64,000 nt of DNA from CBDIHP01 sp965279195 (GTDB lineage: Bacteria > Planctomycetota > Planctomycetia > Isosphaerales > Isosphaeraceae), in the NCBI GenBank assembly GCA_965279195.1, contig CBDIHP010000024.1, positions 1 to 64,000 of the forward strand. The letters run 5' to 3'. Positions 35,544 through 44,152 of the stretch are shown here, one piece after another. How positions within the stretch are numbered: position 1 is the first letter of the stretch; each line of letters starts with the position of its first letter. Position numbers and translations under genes: made by a program. The notes beneath the pieces were generated by a model. That model was not told the origin of the DNA. It ran no database searches and worked only from the letters and a program-made list of their open reading frames with translations.

Positions 35544-38500
35544 ATGCTCCCCGGACCCATCCAGCACGCCCTCAACCGCATCGACCGCCGCCTCCGCGCC
35601 GTCGCCCTCGCGCGGGGGGCCGGATTGCTCCTGCTCGTCCTCTCCGGGATCGCCCTCATCGGCATGGCCGCCGACTTCTTCCTTCCCTTGCCCGGCGTCC
35701 TCCGCTGGATGCTCTGGGCCGCCTGGCTGGCCGTCCTGCTGCTCCTTGTCTCCCGCAACATCCTCCGCCCGCTCCTGGCCAAGTTCACTCCCACGCACCT
35801 CGCCGCGCTCGCCGAGCATGCCTATCCGAGCCTCGGCCGCCGCCTGATCGTCGCCGTGGACCTGAAGACCGCCCCCGTCGTCCACGGCTCGCCCGCGCTC
35901 ATCCAGGCGGTCGTCGACGACGCAACAAACCTGGCTCAAACCATCAACTCCCGATCCGTCGTCGCATCGAAGGGGACCTCGCTCCGGGTCGGAGCCGGCC
36001 TCGTCGCCGCCCTGCTCGTCGCGATGCCCTGCCTCACCACGCCCGAGCCGTTCGGCCTGCTGGCCCGCCGGTTCCTGATGCCCTGGGCCGGCATCAACCG
36101 CCCGAGCCGCGTCATCGTGCGGGTGACCCCGGGAGACCGTGTCGTCGGCAAGGGCTCGACCGTCGCGGTCGCCGCCTCGCTGCGCGCACGGTTCGGCTCG
36201 CCCCCCCGACCGATCGCCGCCTGGCTGGAGTGGGACGACCCCATCACGAAAACCGTCCAGCGCAAGGCGATGTCCATGCGTGACGGGATCTTCCATGCCG
36301 ATCTGTCACCCGTGACCGACTCGCTCACCTACCGCATCCGCACCGACCTCGCCGACAGCCCCGCCCACCGATTGACCGCCGTCGCCCCGCCGATCGTCGC
36401 GGCCTGGACCGCCGACATCGAGCCCCCCGCCTACACGAAACAGCCGGGAGTCACGCTCGATCGCCCCGGGAGCGTGACGGCCTGGGAAGGCAGCGCGATC
36501 ACGCTGAAGATCCAGGCCGACCGTCCCATCAAGGCCGCCCGCGTGACCTGGCCGCTGGCGACGAAAGAGGACGCGCCCGAGTCCGGTCCGATCGACGCAT
36601 CCCTCGATGCGAGCCGGACGACCGCCACCGTCCGGGCCGCCGCGGAGGGGGAAGGCCCGATCGTCGCCGAACTGATCGGCGACGACCAGGGGATCGACGG
36701 CACCGCCCCGCTCGGCAAGCTCCAGCTCCTCAAGGACGCCCCGCCGGCCCTGAACGTGCGAGGCCCGGCCAGCAGGCCCGGCGAGGCCATCGAATCCAAG
36801 CCCGATGATGTGCTGGCGCTCGACATCGACGCGAAGGATGATCTCTCCGTGGCGTCGGTCCAGCTCCATTACGCGATCCGTCGCGGCGGCTCGGAAGCCA
36901 CGGCCGAGGCCCAGGTGCGCGAACTGCCGCTCGAAGGACTCGGCACGGCGGCCGCGAAAGGGTCGACGGTCCTGCTGCTCAAGCCGTTGAAGTTGCAGCC
37001 CGGCGATCAGGTCGAATACGCCGTGCGGGCGGCCGACAACAGGCCGGCGCCCAGGGGGCCGAACGTGGCGTGGTCGGGCAAGCAGACCCTGGAGATCCGG
37101 CTCGACGCCGACCCGCTCCTGGCCCGCGAGCAACGAATGAAGCGCGAAGAATACAAGAAGGCCCTGGACGCCATCCGCGACGACGCGGCCGCGAACCGCC
37201 GCGAGACCGAGCAACTCCGCTACATCGCCGACGCCGTCCAGCGCCAGGTGATGGACTGGGAGGCCAGCCACGACCAGGGCCTCCAGGACCGCGAACGCCA
37301 GGCCGCCGAGGTGGCCGACCGGCTGACGAAGCTGGCCGAGGCCACCGAGCGCGACCCCGCCTTCGCACCGCTTTCCAGGCCGGCGCGGCAGGCCGCCGAG
37401 GTCGAGGCGATGGCGGCGAAGGATCAACTGGCGAAGGCGCGCAAATCCGAGAATCCCGGCGCACGCCTGAATGACCTGCGACAGGCCGACGCCCGCCTCG
37501 GCACCTTGCAGGGACGCATCGACGACCTCCAGCGCCAGTTCGAATCCCTCGCCCGTCGCGACGCCGACCGCGAGAAGCTCCAGGGGCTCGCCGCCCGCGA
37601 GGACGCCCTCGCCGCCGAGGCCAAGCACACCACCGCCGACCGGGCCTCGCTCGACGCCATGCAGGCCGAGCAGTCGAAGCTGAGGCGCGAGCTCGACCGG
37701 CTCGTGAACCGCTCGCCCGAGCTCAAGGCCGGCCTCGCCGCCGCCCACGCGGCCGAGGCCGCCAGGCTCGCCGAGGAGGTGAGGAACCTCGCCGACCGCC
37801 AGCGGGAGGAGTCGCGCAAGCCCACCGAGCCGCCGCCCGATGATCCAAGGGTGATGGCGCTCCTTGATCAGCAACGGTCGATCGAGGCCGACGCCCGCAC
37901 GCTGGCGCTCGACGTCGACGTCCCGCTCGCCGAGAACGGCCGGGCCCGCATCAACATCGGCAGCCTGGCACGCGTCCTCGAATCGCTCGAACGCAAGAAC
38001 CTGCCCGAGGGCCGCCAGCGGCTCGACGACGCCGAGAACGAACTCCGCCGCCTCGCCCGCGACCTCGCCGACGTCCCCAACGACCCCAGGGCCCTCGCCC
38101 GACGGCTCGCCCAGCGCCAGGACCGGCTCGCCGGGCTCGTCGCCGAGGCCGTCGGCCCGTTCCAGAACAGGCCGAACCTCTCGCCGAAGGAACGCGACGA
38201 GCTGACCTCGAGGCTCAAACCCCTGCTCGCTCGCCAGGACGCCATCAAGTCGCTCGTCGAAGGGCTCGCCGCCGCCGTGCCCGACGCCCGCAAGGGCGCC
38301 GCGAGCGCAACCGCGCAAACGCTTGAACGCGCAAGCGAATCTCTTCGCAACGGCACGCCGAAGGACGCCAACGCCCGACAGAACGACGCGCGGACATCCC
38401 TGAACAAACTCGCCAATGCACTCCCCGATGTCTGGCAGCGCGGGGACGCGGCGCGGAAGGCGTCCGCGGAGGCGAGGAAACTCCAGGATGAGGCCGCACG

Positions 38501-39953
38501 CGAGGTCGAGCAGCATCTCCGCGAGACCGCCCCCCGGACCGACCGCGACCCCGATCCGGCCGACCTGGCGAAGCGACTCACGGTCGCCGCCGAGCGTCAG
38601 AAGAAGGCGGCCGACATTCTGTCCTCGCTCGAAGTCGAGCCCCGGGCCGACCTCCAGCGTCGCCGGGCCGCCGGCCGGGCCCGCCGCCTCGCCGACCAGC
38701 TCATCGAGGCCCGCGACAGGTCCGGCCACGACGCCGACCTCTCGAAGCGCCTCCGAGAATCGCTCCCGATCGCCCGCGTCGGGGCCCAGGCCGCCCTCGA
38801 CCGGCTCGATCAGAAGATGCAAGGGCGAACGCCCGCCGATGACATCGTCGCCGAGCTGATCGACGAGTCGAAGATCCTCCAGCCCGACCCGAAGGCCGCC
38901 GAACGCCTGGCCGCCGCCGTCCGGGCCCTGCCCCTGCCCGACGCCGAGCCCGAGCGCAAGGAGGCCCTCAAGAACGCCGGCCGGCCGGAATTCCCGGGCG
39001 CGCTGAGCCGCCTGCTCGAACGGCTGGACGACGCGGGCGAGGCCGTCAAGCCGGCAACTGAACCCGCGAACATCCCCAGGGATGCCGATTTGCCGATCAA
39101 CGACGACCAGGCGCGTCAGGCCGGGCGACTGGCCAGGAAGCAGCGGCAGGTCCGCGAGGGCTTGCAGGCGATCCTCGGCGAATCGGCCGTCGCTCGCGAG
39201 CGGCTCAAGGAGCAATCCGAGCAGCTCGGCGAGGCGATGGCGAAGCTGGCCGACAAGACGAAGGACGCCAATCTGCGAGGCCAGGGCCAGGCGAAATCCG
39301 CGTCGGACCTGCTCAAGGAGCACGCCCCGAAGGCCGCCGAGCAGGGGCTCGAACAGCTCGCGCAGGGGCGGGCCGACGCCGCGAAGGACGCCCAGCGCCG
39401 GGTGGCCGACCTGACCGAACAGGCCGCGCGGATGTCCGACGACCTCGCCGCGAGCCTCAAGGCCGAGGCCCAGGCTGCCGGGCAAGCCGGCATGCCGCCT
39501 CAGCCCGATCCCGGCCAGATCGGCAAGGCCCGCGAGGCCTTCCGCGAGGCGTCCGAGCAGCTCGCGAAGGCCCGGGATCCGGGCGCGAACAAGCAGGCCA
39601 CGCGCGACGCCTCCCCCGCCCTCCAGCGCGCGGCCGAGCTGCTCCGCACCGCCTCCCAGCCGCAGCCCCCTTCCGATGGCGGGGCCCCCACGGCCTCCAA
39701 CGGCAAGCCCGACAAGCCCGCCGGCCAGGCCACCCAGGCCGACCGCACCCCCAAGAGCGGCCCCGCCGGCAAGGTCGCCGTCGATCTGGCGGAGTTGCAG
39801 GCGTTGATGCGAAAGAACCCCGGCCGCGCCTGGGGCGAACTCCCCGGCCACCTCCGCACCGAGATCCTCGACCAGTCCCGCGGCAAGTACCGGGATGATT
39901 ATGCGCGGATGATCCAGCTCTACTTCCAGCAGATCGCCGTCGACGGCCAGTAG
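35544..39953 (+). CDS. giant membrane-anchored coiled-coil protein, DUF4175-like
   Basis: 1469 residues with GGGAGGA directly before the ATG. Two or three membrane helices in the first 170 residues (GLLLLVLSGIALIGMAADFF, LWAAWLAVLLLLVS, VGAGLVAALLVAMP), beta-rich domains to ~500, then about 950 residues of charged Ala/Glu/Arg/Lys helix with many DxxxRLxxL repeats and a helical C-terminal cap ending in RMIQLYFQQIAVDGQ. It is the DUF4175-type partner of VWA proteins; likely a long extracytoplasmic scaffold. The final QYYRQL-like end (DYARMIQLYFQQI) matches what planctomycete homologues show. Sits between the VWA gene and a prenyltransferase-fold gene. Confidence 0.8.
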   Translation: MLPGPIQHALNRIDRRLRAVALARGAGLLLLVLSGIALIGMAADFFLPLPGVLRWMLWAAWLAVLLLLVSRNILRPLLAKFTPTHLAALAEHAYPSLGRRLIVAVDLKTAPVVHGSPALIQAVVDDATNLAQTINSRSVVASKGTSLRVGAGLVAALLVAMPCLTTPEPFGLLARRFLMPWAGINRPSRVIVRVTPGDRVVGKGSTVAVAASLRARFGSPPRPIAAWLEWDDPITKTVQRKAMSMRDGIFHADLSPVTDSLTYRIRTDLADSPAHRLTAVAPPIVAAWTADIEPPAYTKQPGVTLDRPGSVTAWEGSAITLKIQADRPIKAARVTWPLATKEDAPESGPIDASLDASRTTATVRAAAEGEGPIVAELIGDDQGIDGTAPLGKLQLLKDAPPALNVRGPASRPGEAIESKPDDVLALDIDAKDDLSVASVQLHYAIRRGGSEATAEAQVRELPLEGLGTAAAKGSTVLLLKPLKLQPGDQVEYAVRAADNRPAPRGPNVAWSGKQTLEIRLDADPLLAREQRMKREEYKKALDAIRDDAAANRRETEQLRYIADAVQRQVMDWEASHDQGLQDRERQAAEVADRLTKLAEATERDPAFAPLSRPARQAAEVEAMAAKDQLAKARKSENPGARLNDLRQADARLGTLQGRIDDLQRQFESLARRDADREKLQGLAAREDALAAEAKHTTADRASLDAMQAEQSKLRRELDRLVNRSPELKAGLAAAHAAEAARLAEEVRNLADRQREESRKPTEPPPDDPRVMALLDQQRSIEADARTLALDVDVPLAENGRARINIGSLARVLESLERKNLPEGRQRLDDAENELRRLARDLADVPNDPRALARRLAQRQDRLAGLVAEAVGPFQNRPNLSPKERDELTSRLKPLLARQDAIKSLVEGLAAAVPDARKGAASATAQTLERASESLRNGTPKDANARQNDARTSLNKLANALPDVWQRGDAARKASAEARKLQDEAAREVEQHLRETAPRTDRDPDPADLAKRLTVAAERQKKAADILSSLEVEPRADLQRRRAAGRARRLADQLIEARDRSGHDADLSKRLRESLPIARVGAQAALDRLDQKMQGRTPADDIVAELIDESKILQPDPKAAERLAAAVRALPLPDAEPERKEALKNAGRPEFPGALSRLLERLDDAGEAVKPATEPANIPRDADLPINDDQARQAGRLARKQRQVREGLQAILGESAVARERLKEQSEQLGEAMAKLADKTKDANLRGQGQAKSASDLLKEHAPKAAEQGLEQLAQGRADAAKDAQRRVADLTEQAARMSDDLAASLKAEAQAAGQAGMPPQPDPGQIGKAREAFREASEQLAKARDPGANKQATRDASPALQRAAELLRTASQPQPPSDGGAPTASNGKPDKPAGQATQADRTPKSGPAGKVAVDLAELQALMRKNPGRAWGELPGHLRTEILDQSRGKYRDDYARMIQLYFQQIAVDGQ

Positions 39954-40018
39954 GGTCCGCTATTGCGGACCACTCTTGCATTCGTTCATCCGGAGATGGT
40001 CCGCGATAGCGGTCCCTA
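39951..40018. repeat. inverted repeat overlapping the stop codon and a self-palindrome
   Basis: TAGGGTCCGCTATTGCGGAC at 39951-39970 is itself a hairpin (GGTCCGC/GCGGACC-like) and pairs with GGTCCGCGATAGCGGTCCCT near 39998-40017. The first TAG is the stop codon of the coiled-coil gene. Resembles a REP-type doublet; it lies just before the start of the next gene. Confidence 0.65.
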
Positions 40019-40020
40019 CG

Positions 40021-41031
40021 ATGCTCCTCCTCACGTTGATGCTCTTGACGCAGACGCCCGCCCGCCCGACGGGGGCGGAGACCGACGCATCCGTGCGCAA
40101 GGCCCTGGAGTATCTGAAGACATCCCAGAAGCCCGATGGGTCGTGGGAGTCGGGCGGGTTCGGGCGGGCGACGTCGGTCACGTCGCTGTCGGTGATGGCA
40201 TACCTGGCGGCCGGGCACTTGCCGGGTACGCCGGGGCCGTACCGGGAGGTGATCGAGAAGGGCATCCGCTACGTGGTCACGCACCAGCGGGCCAACGGCA
40301 TGCTGGTCTCGAACCCCAGCCACGGGCCGATGTACTGCCACGGCATCAGCACGCTCATGCTCGCCGAGGTCGTCGGCATGACGCCCGACCCGCTGCTCGC
40401 CGAGCAGGCCCGCGCGGCGTTATCCAGGGCCATTGATCTGATCATCAAGGCGCAGGACATCCCCAAGAGCGTCGGCCACGAGGGGGGCTGGCGGTACCAG
40501 CCGACCAGCCGCGACAGCGACCTCTCGGTGAGCGGATGGCAGGTGATGGCCTTGCGGGCGGCGAAGTCGGCCGGGTGCGCGGTGCCGGCCGAGAACATCG
40601 ACAAGGCGGTGACTTATCTGAAGAGATGTTCCGTCAAGGAGGGCGGGGGCTTCGCCTACCAGCCCGGCCAGGGGCCGAACAACCCCCGCACCGGCACCGG
40701 CATCCTGGCCCTCGAAATCTGCGGCGCCCACCTGACGAGGGAGGCCGTCGCGGGGGCGGAGTACCTGCTCAAGCACCCGCCGAGGTGGTCGAGCGAGTAC
40801 TTCTTCTACGAGGTCTACTACTGCTCGCAGGCCATGTTCCAGATGGGGGATCGGTACTTCTTGCCCTACTACTCGAAGCTGGTGCCGCTCCTGATCGAGC
40901 ACCAGGACCCCGACGGGAGCTGGCTCTCGGCCGACGGCAACGACCGATCGGGGGGCCGGAACTACTGCACCGCCATGGCCGTGCTGGCCCTGGCGGTGGA
41001 ATATCGATACCTGCCGATCTACCAGCGCTAG
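40021..41031 (+). CDS. secreted prenyltransferase/terpene-cyclase-fold (alpha6-alpha6) protein
   Basis: 336 residues from ATG 40021, with signal peptide LLLTLMLLTQTPARPTGA. The rest is a series of helical-barrel repeats with QKPDGSWESGGFGR, DPDGSWLSADG and GGRNYCTAMAVLAL, the QW-like motifs of squalene-hopene cyclase and prenyltransferase beta subunits. The DxDD active-site acid pattern of cyclases was not seen, so it may be a binding or scaffold protein. A longer TTG start at 39976 would read through the palindrome. Third gene of the VWA-coiled-coil set, where such proteins are commonly found in this phylum. Confidence 0.78.
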   Translation: MLLLTLMLLTQTPARPTGAETDASVRKALEYLKTSQKPDGSWESGGFGRATSVTSLSVMAYLAAGHLPGTPGPYREVIEKGIRYVVTHQRANGMLVSNPSHGPMYCHGISTLMLAEVVGMTPDPLLAEQARAALSRAIDLIIKAQDIPKSVGHEGGWRYQPTSRDSDLSVSGWQVMALRAAKSAGCAVPAENIDKAVTYLKRCSVKEGGGFAYQPGQGPNNPRTGTGILALEICGAHLTREAVAGAEYLLKHPPRWSSEYFFYEVYYCSQAMFQMGDRYFLPYYSKLVPLLIEHQDPDGSWLSADGNDRSGGRNYCTAMAVLALAVEYRYLPIYQR

Positions 41032-41038
41032 GGCCTGT

Positions 41039-41716
41039 TCACCTGGGCATGGGGAACAGGCCGCGGTTGCGGGGCCCGCGGGACGGGTCCGCGCCCGGGG
41101 GCGGTCCGGTGCTGGAGGGCATGAACCGCTGGCGGAAGAGATAGGCCGGGTTCGCCTGCGGCGGCAGCCTCAGCGGGGTGATCCGGGTCACCTTCCACTT
41201 GCCGTCCTTCTCGCGGAACCCCAGCGACCACTCGCTGTTGATCGACCCGAAATTCTGCTCCCCCATGCCATATCGGGCCGAGCCGCCGGCGAGCACGCGG
41301 AAGACCGCCGTCCCCGTGCGCGACTGCGGGTTGGCGTGGGCCTCGATGGAGGAGACCCGGAGGAAGTCGAACTTCACGTCGCGCAGGACCTCCAGCCGGC
41401 TGGAGATCCCCACGCCCTCGTCCAGGGTCTGCGACCTCTGGCTCAGGCTCACGTCGGGGGCGAGGTACGACTCGACGGCATCCACGTCCGAGTCCCGCAC
41501 GGCGGCGGCGAGGTCCTTGACCGTCTGCTCGATCCGCTCGTTGTCGGTCACCCAGAGGTACTCGACCCCGAGCACCAGGAGCATCAGGCCGCCGAGCACG
41601 CCGGCTCGGATCAGGTGGCGGCCGTCCTGCGTCACCCGCAGGGCGATCAGGAAGCCGGCGGCCGGCACACCCAGGAGGATCAGGAGGTATGTCGGGTCCT
41701 CCGAAAGGAACGACAT
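41039..41716 (-). CDS. membrane protein with extracytoplasmic NTF2-like domain
   Basis: 225 residues. Two N-terminal membrane helices (YLLILLGVPAAGFLIAL and GVLGGLMLLVLGVEYLW), then a SnoaL/NTF2-like part (ERIEQTVKDLAAAVRDSDVD, VESYLAPDVSLSQRS, EWSLGFREKDGKWKVTRITP) and a Pro-rich tail. GGAGG precedes the ATG. Convergent with the prenyltransferase-fold gene with a seven-base gap. Function unknown. Confidence 0.7.
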   Translation of the reverse strand: MSFLSEDPTYLLILLGVPAAGFLIALRVTQDGRHLIRAGVLGGLMLLVLGVEYLWVTDNERIEQTVKDLAAAVRDSDVDAVESYLAPDVSLSQRSQTLDEGVGISSRLEVLRDVKFDFLRVSSIEAHANPQSRTGTAVFRVLAGGSARYGMGEQNFGSINSEWSLGFREKDGKWKVTRITPLRLPPQANPAYLFRQRFMPSSTGPPPGADPSRGPRNRGLFPMPR

Positions 41717-41938
41717 GGTCGGGCCTCCAGCCAGGTTCGGGACGACGGTCGGATCGTCGGGCGGACGGGTTGCATCACCCCGGGACCGATCCCGGGGCGC
41801 GGGCCCAGGCCGATCCGGTTCAGAGTAGTAGACCCGAAGCCCGGCAATCTTACAACTGTCAGATGCCCGAGCCGTCGATTTTTCCGAGGGGTGTGGCGGT
41901 GGCCGTCGCGTAGGGCGCGGGGACGCGTCCGCCGCACC

Positions 41939-43762
41939 CTACGCGACGGACTCCCTGATCATTTTCATCAAAATATTCCAATCAATTGGCTTGCTGACGC
42001 AGCCGTCGCAGCCGAGGGCGAGGTACTCGCGGCGGTCGGGGCCGCTGGCGTCGGCGGTGAGGGCGAGGATCGCGCGGGCGTAGCCGCGGTCGCGGAGGGC
42101 ACGGACCGCGCCCGGGCCGTCGACCACGGGCATCTGGATGTCCAGCAGGACCACGTCGAACGGCGTGCCCGCGCGTTCGGCGGCGAGCGCGGCCTCGACC
42201 GCGTCGCGGCCGTTGCCCACCGCCACGACCTCCGCGCCGGCCAGTTCCAGGCAGGCGGAGATCGCCCGGCGGCTCGACGCCACGTCCTCGGCCAGGAGGA
42301 TCCGGCAATCCAGGCCGGCCTCGCCGAACGCGGCCAGGCCTGGCCCGCCGGCGAGTTCGGCCGTCGTCTCCCCCGGCCGCGAGACCGGGATCAGCAGGCG
42401 GAACCGGCTGCCGCGCCCGGGTTCGCTCTCGACCTCGATCGTCCCCCCGAGCCGTTCGGCCAGCTGCCGGCAGATCGACAGGCCCAGGCCCGTCCCCCCC
42501 AGCTCGTCGCGGGGCCGGGCCGGGTCGCCTTGATAAAAGGCCTCGCCCAGCCGCGCGACCTGGTCGGCGGTCAGCCCCGGGCCGGTGTCGATCACGTCGA
42601 CCCGGAGCCGCTCGGCCGGGCCCTGGCACTCCAGGCCCAGCTCGACCCGGACGCCCCCGCGCTCGGTGAACTTGACCGCGTTACCGACCAGATTGATCAG
42701 GATCTGACGGAGCCGCAGTGGGTCGGTCTCGAGCGCGTCCGGCAGCGGGCCGATGGCCATAACGTCCAGGCTCAACTGCTTTTCGGACGCCCGTCGCCCG
42801 AGGAGCGCGGCGACCTCCCCGGCGACGGCGAGGGGGGAGCAGGCGGAGCGGACGGGCACGAGCGTGCCGAGTTCGAGCTTCGACAGGTCGAGCAGGTCGT
42901 TGAGCAGGTCGACGAGGTAGAAACCGTTGCGCCTGATGAGGTTGAGGCATTCCGGGCGGTCGACCGCCGGCTTCCCGGCCTCCTCCGCCCCGATCAGGTA
43001 GTCGACGAACCCCAGGATCGACGTGAGCGGCGTCCGGAGTTCGTGGCTCATGCGGGCGAGGAGGTCGATTTTGGCACGGGACTCGGCCTCGGCCGTGGCC
43101 TTCGCCTCCTCGGCCCGGGCGATCCGGCCCATCCATGCCGAGTGGTCCCGGAGGGTGGCGGAGAACCCCCGCAGGCTGCCCGAGGCGTCCCGGTGGGCCT
43201 GGAGGGCCAGGGAGGCGTGCAGGACGGCCCCATCGGCGAGCGCGACGCCGAGGTCGCCCGACCACGATCCATCCCGAATCGCCACGGGCAGGATCCGATC
43301 CCGAAGCGTGGCCGAGTCTTCGGGCGAGTGGAGGCTGGTCAGGGTCAGGCCATCCAGGGGGTCGCCGGGCCCGAGCCCCAGGGCCGATCGCCCCGCGCGG
43401 TTGAGATAGACCAGGCGGCCGGCGGGGTCGGACCGGTAGATCAGGTCGGTCGAGGCCTCGACGATCGCCGCGAGGTCGTCGGCCGGGACCGTCGGCGGCG
43501 GGGCGGGCTCCGCGACCGGGGGCGCGGTGTGGATCCGGGGCGCGGCGACCGACGCATCGCCGGTCGCGGGGCCCTCGGGCGCATCGGGGTCGGGGCCGGG
43601 TCGGGAAAGGGCCGCGTCGAGCCTGGACGGCCTGGACACCTGGGGCGACGGGTCGCATTCCCAGGCTCGCAAGGGCATGAACGGGCGGTCGCCGGCGGCG
43701 TGCGGGCCCCTGGCGAGCGGGTTGCCACGCGCGGGGGACGGGGATTTTTGGGCGGAAGTCAT
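41939..43762 (-). CDS. hybrid sensor histidine kinase with PAS and receiver domains
   Basis: 607 residues from ATG 43762 (43807 and 43837 are alternatives). Proline-rich N-terminal ~90 residues, PAS at about 90-205 (AAIVEASTDLIYRSDPAGRL), HisKA with MSHELRTPLTSIL, HATPase with NLVGNAVKFT, DTGPGLT and GTGLGLSICRQL, and a C-terminal receiver with LLAED, VVLLDIQMPVVDG and SKPIDW. No membrane helix, so cytoplasmic. A cognate response regulator is not adjacent. Confidence 0.9.
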   Translation of the reverse strand: MTSAQKSPSPARGNPLARGPHAAGDRPFMPLRAWECDPSPQVSRPSRLDAALSRPGPDPDAPEGPATGDASVAAPRIHTAPPVAEPAPPPTVPADDLAAIVEASTDLIYRSDPAGRLVYLNRAGRSALGLGPGDPLDGLTLTSLHSPEDSATLRDRILPVAIRDGSWSGDLGVALADGAVLHASLALQAHRDASGSLRGFSATLRDHSAWMGRIARAEEAKATAEAESRAKIDLLARMSHELRTPLTSILGFVDYLIGAEEAGKPAVDRPECLNLIRRNGFYLVDLLNDLLDLSKLELGTLVPVRSACSPLAVAGEVAALLGRRASEKQLSLDVMAIGPLPDALETDPLRLRQILINLVGNAVKFTERGGVRVELGLECQGPAERLRVDVIDTGPGLTADQVARLGEAFYQGDPARPRDELGGTGLGLSICRQLAERLGGTIEVESEPGRGSRFRLLIPVSRPGETTAELAGGPGLAAFGEAGLDCRILLAEDVASSRRAISACLELAGAEVVAVGNGRDAVEAALAAERAGTPFDVVLLDIQMPVVDGPGAVRALRDRGYARAILALTADASGPDRREYLALGCDGCVSKPIDWNILMKMIRESVA

Positions 43763-44152
43763 GTCTGGTTCAACGTCCCGGATACCTCCACCGTCGCGGC
43801 GGGGCATCGCAATCACAACATCGTGGGAACGTCTCAATGCATCAGAGGGCCACTCGCCCGCCGGGCCGACGAGGCCGGTGGACGACCGGAGGGCGTCAGC
43901 CTCGTCGCTGGCGCCCCCTCGCGGGGTTTCGTTTCGGCAACACGGCCGGTCCAGCCCCGCGCGGATGGCCCGTCCAAGAAATCTACGCCATACGCTAACA
44001 CAGGTGAAGGCGGGATGCCAATTTTCCCCCCTCCCCGCGGCCGACGTCTCGCGGCGGCAACGTCCCGGCCCGTCGCCGCATGAACAGCGGGGGCTTACAG
44101 AGGCCCCATCCCATGAGGATACGCGAACGAATTCAACCGAATGCGAATCCGT
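43763..44152. other. intergenic stretch upstream of the hybrid kinase
   Basis: 390 bases between two minus-strand genes, the kinase start and the gamma-glutamyltransferase stop. It should contain the kinase promoter. GC content falls near 44100-44160. No gene or repeat recognised. Confidence 0.45.

Noticed and set aside
36306..39851. Minus-strand frame of 1181 residues opposite the coiled-coil gene
   Set aside because: Shadow frame in high-GC DNA; the plus-strand protein has domains, a ribosome site and neighbours in the same direction.
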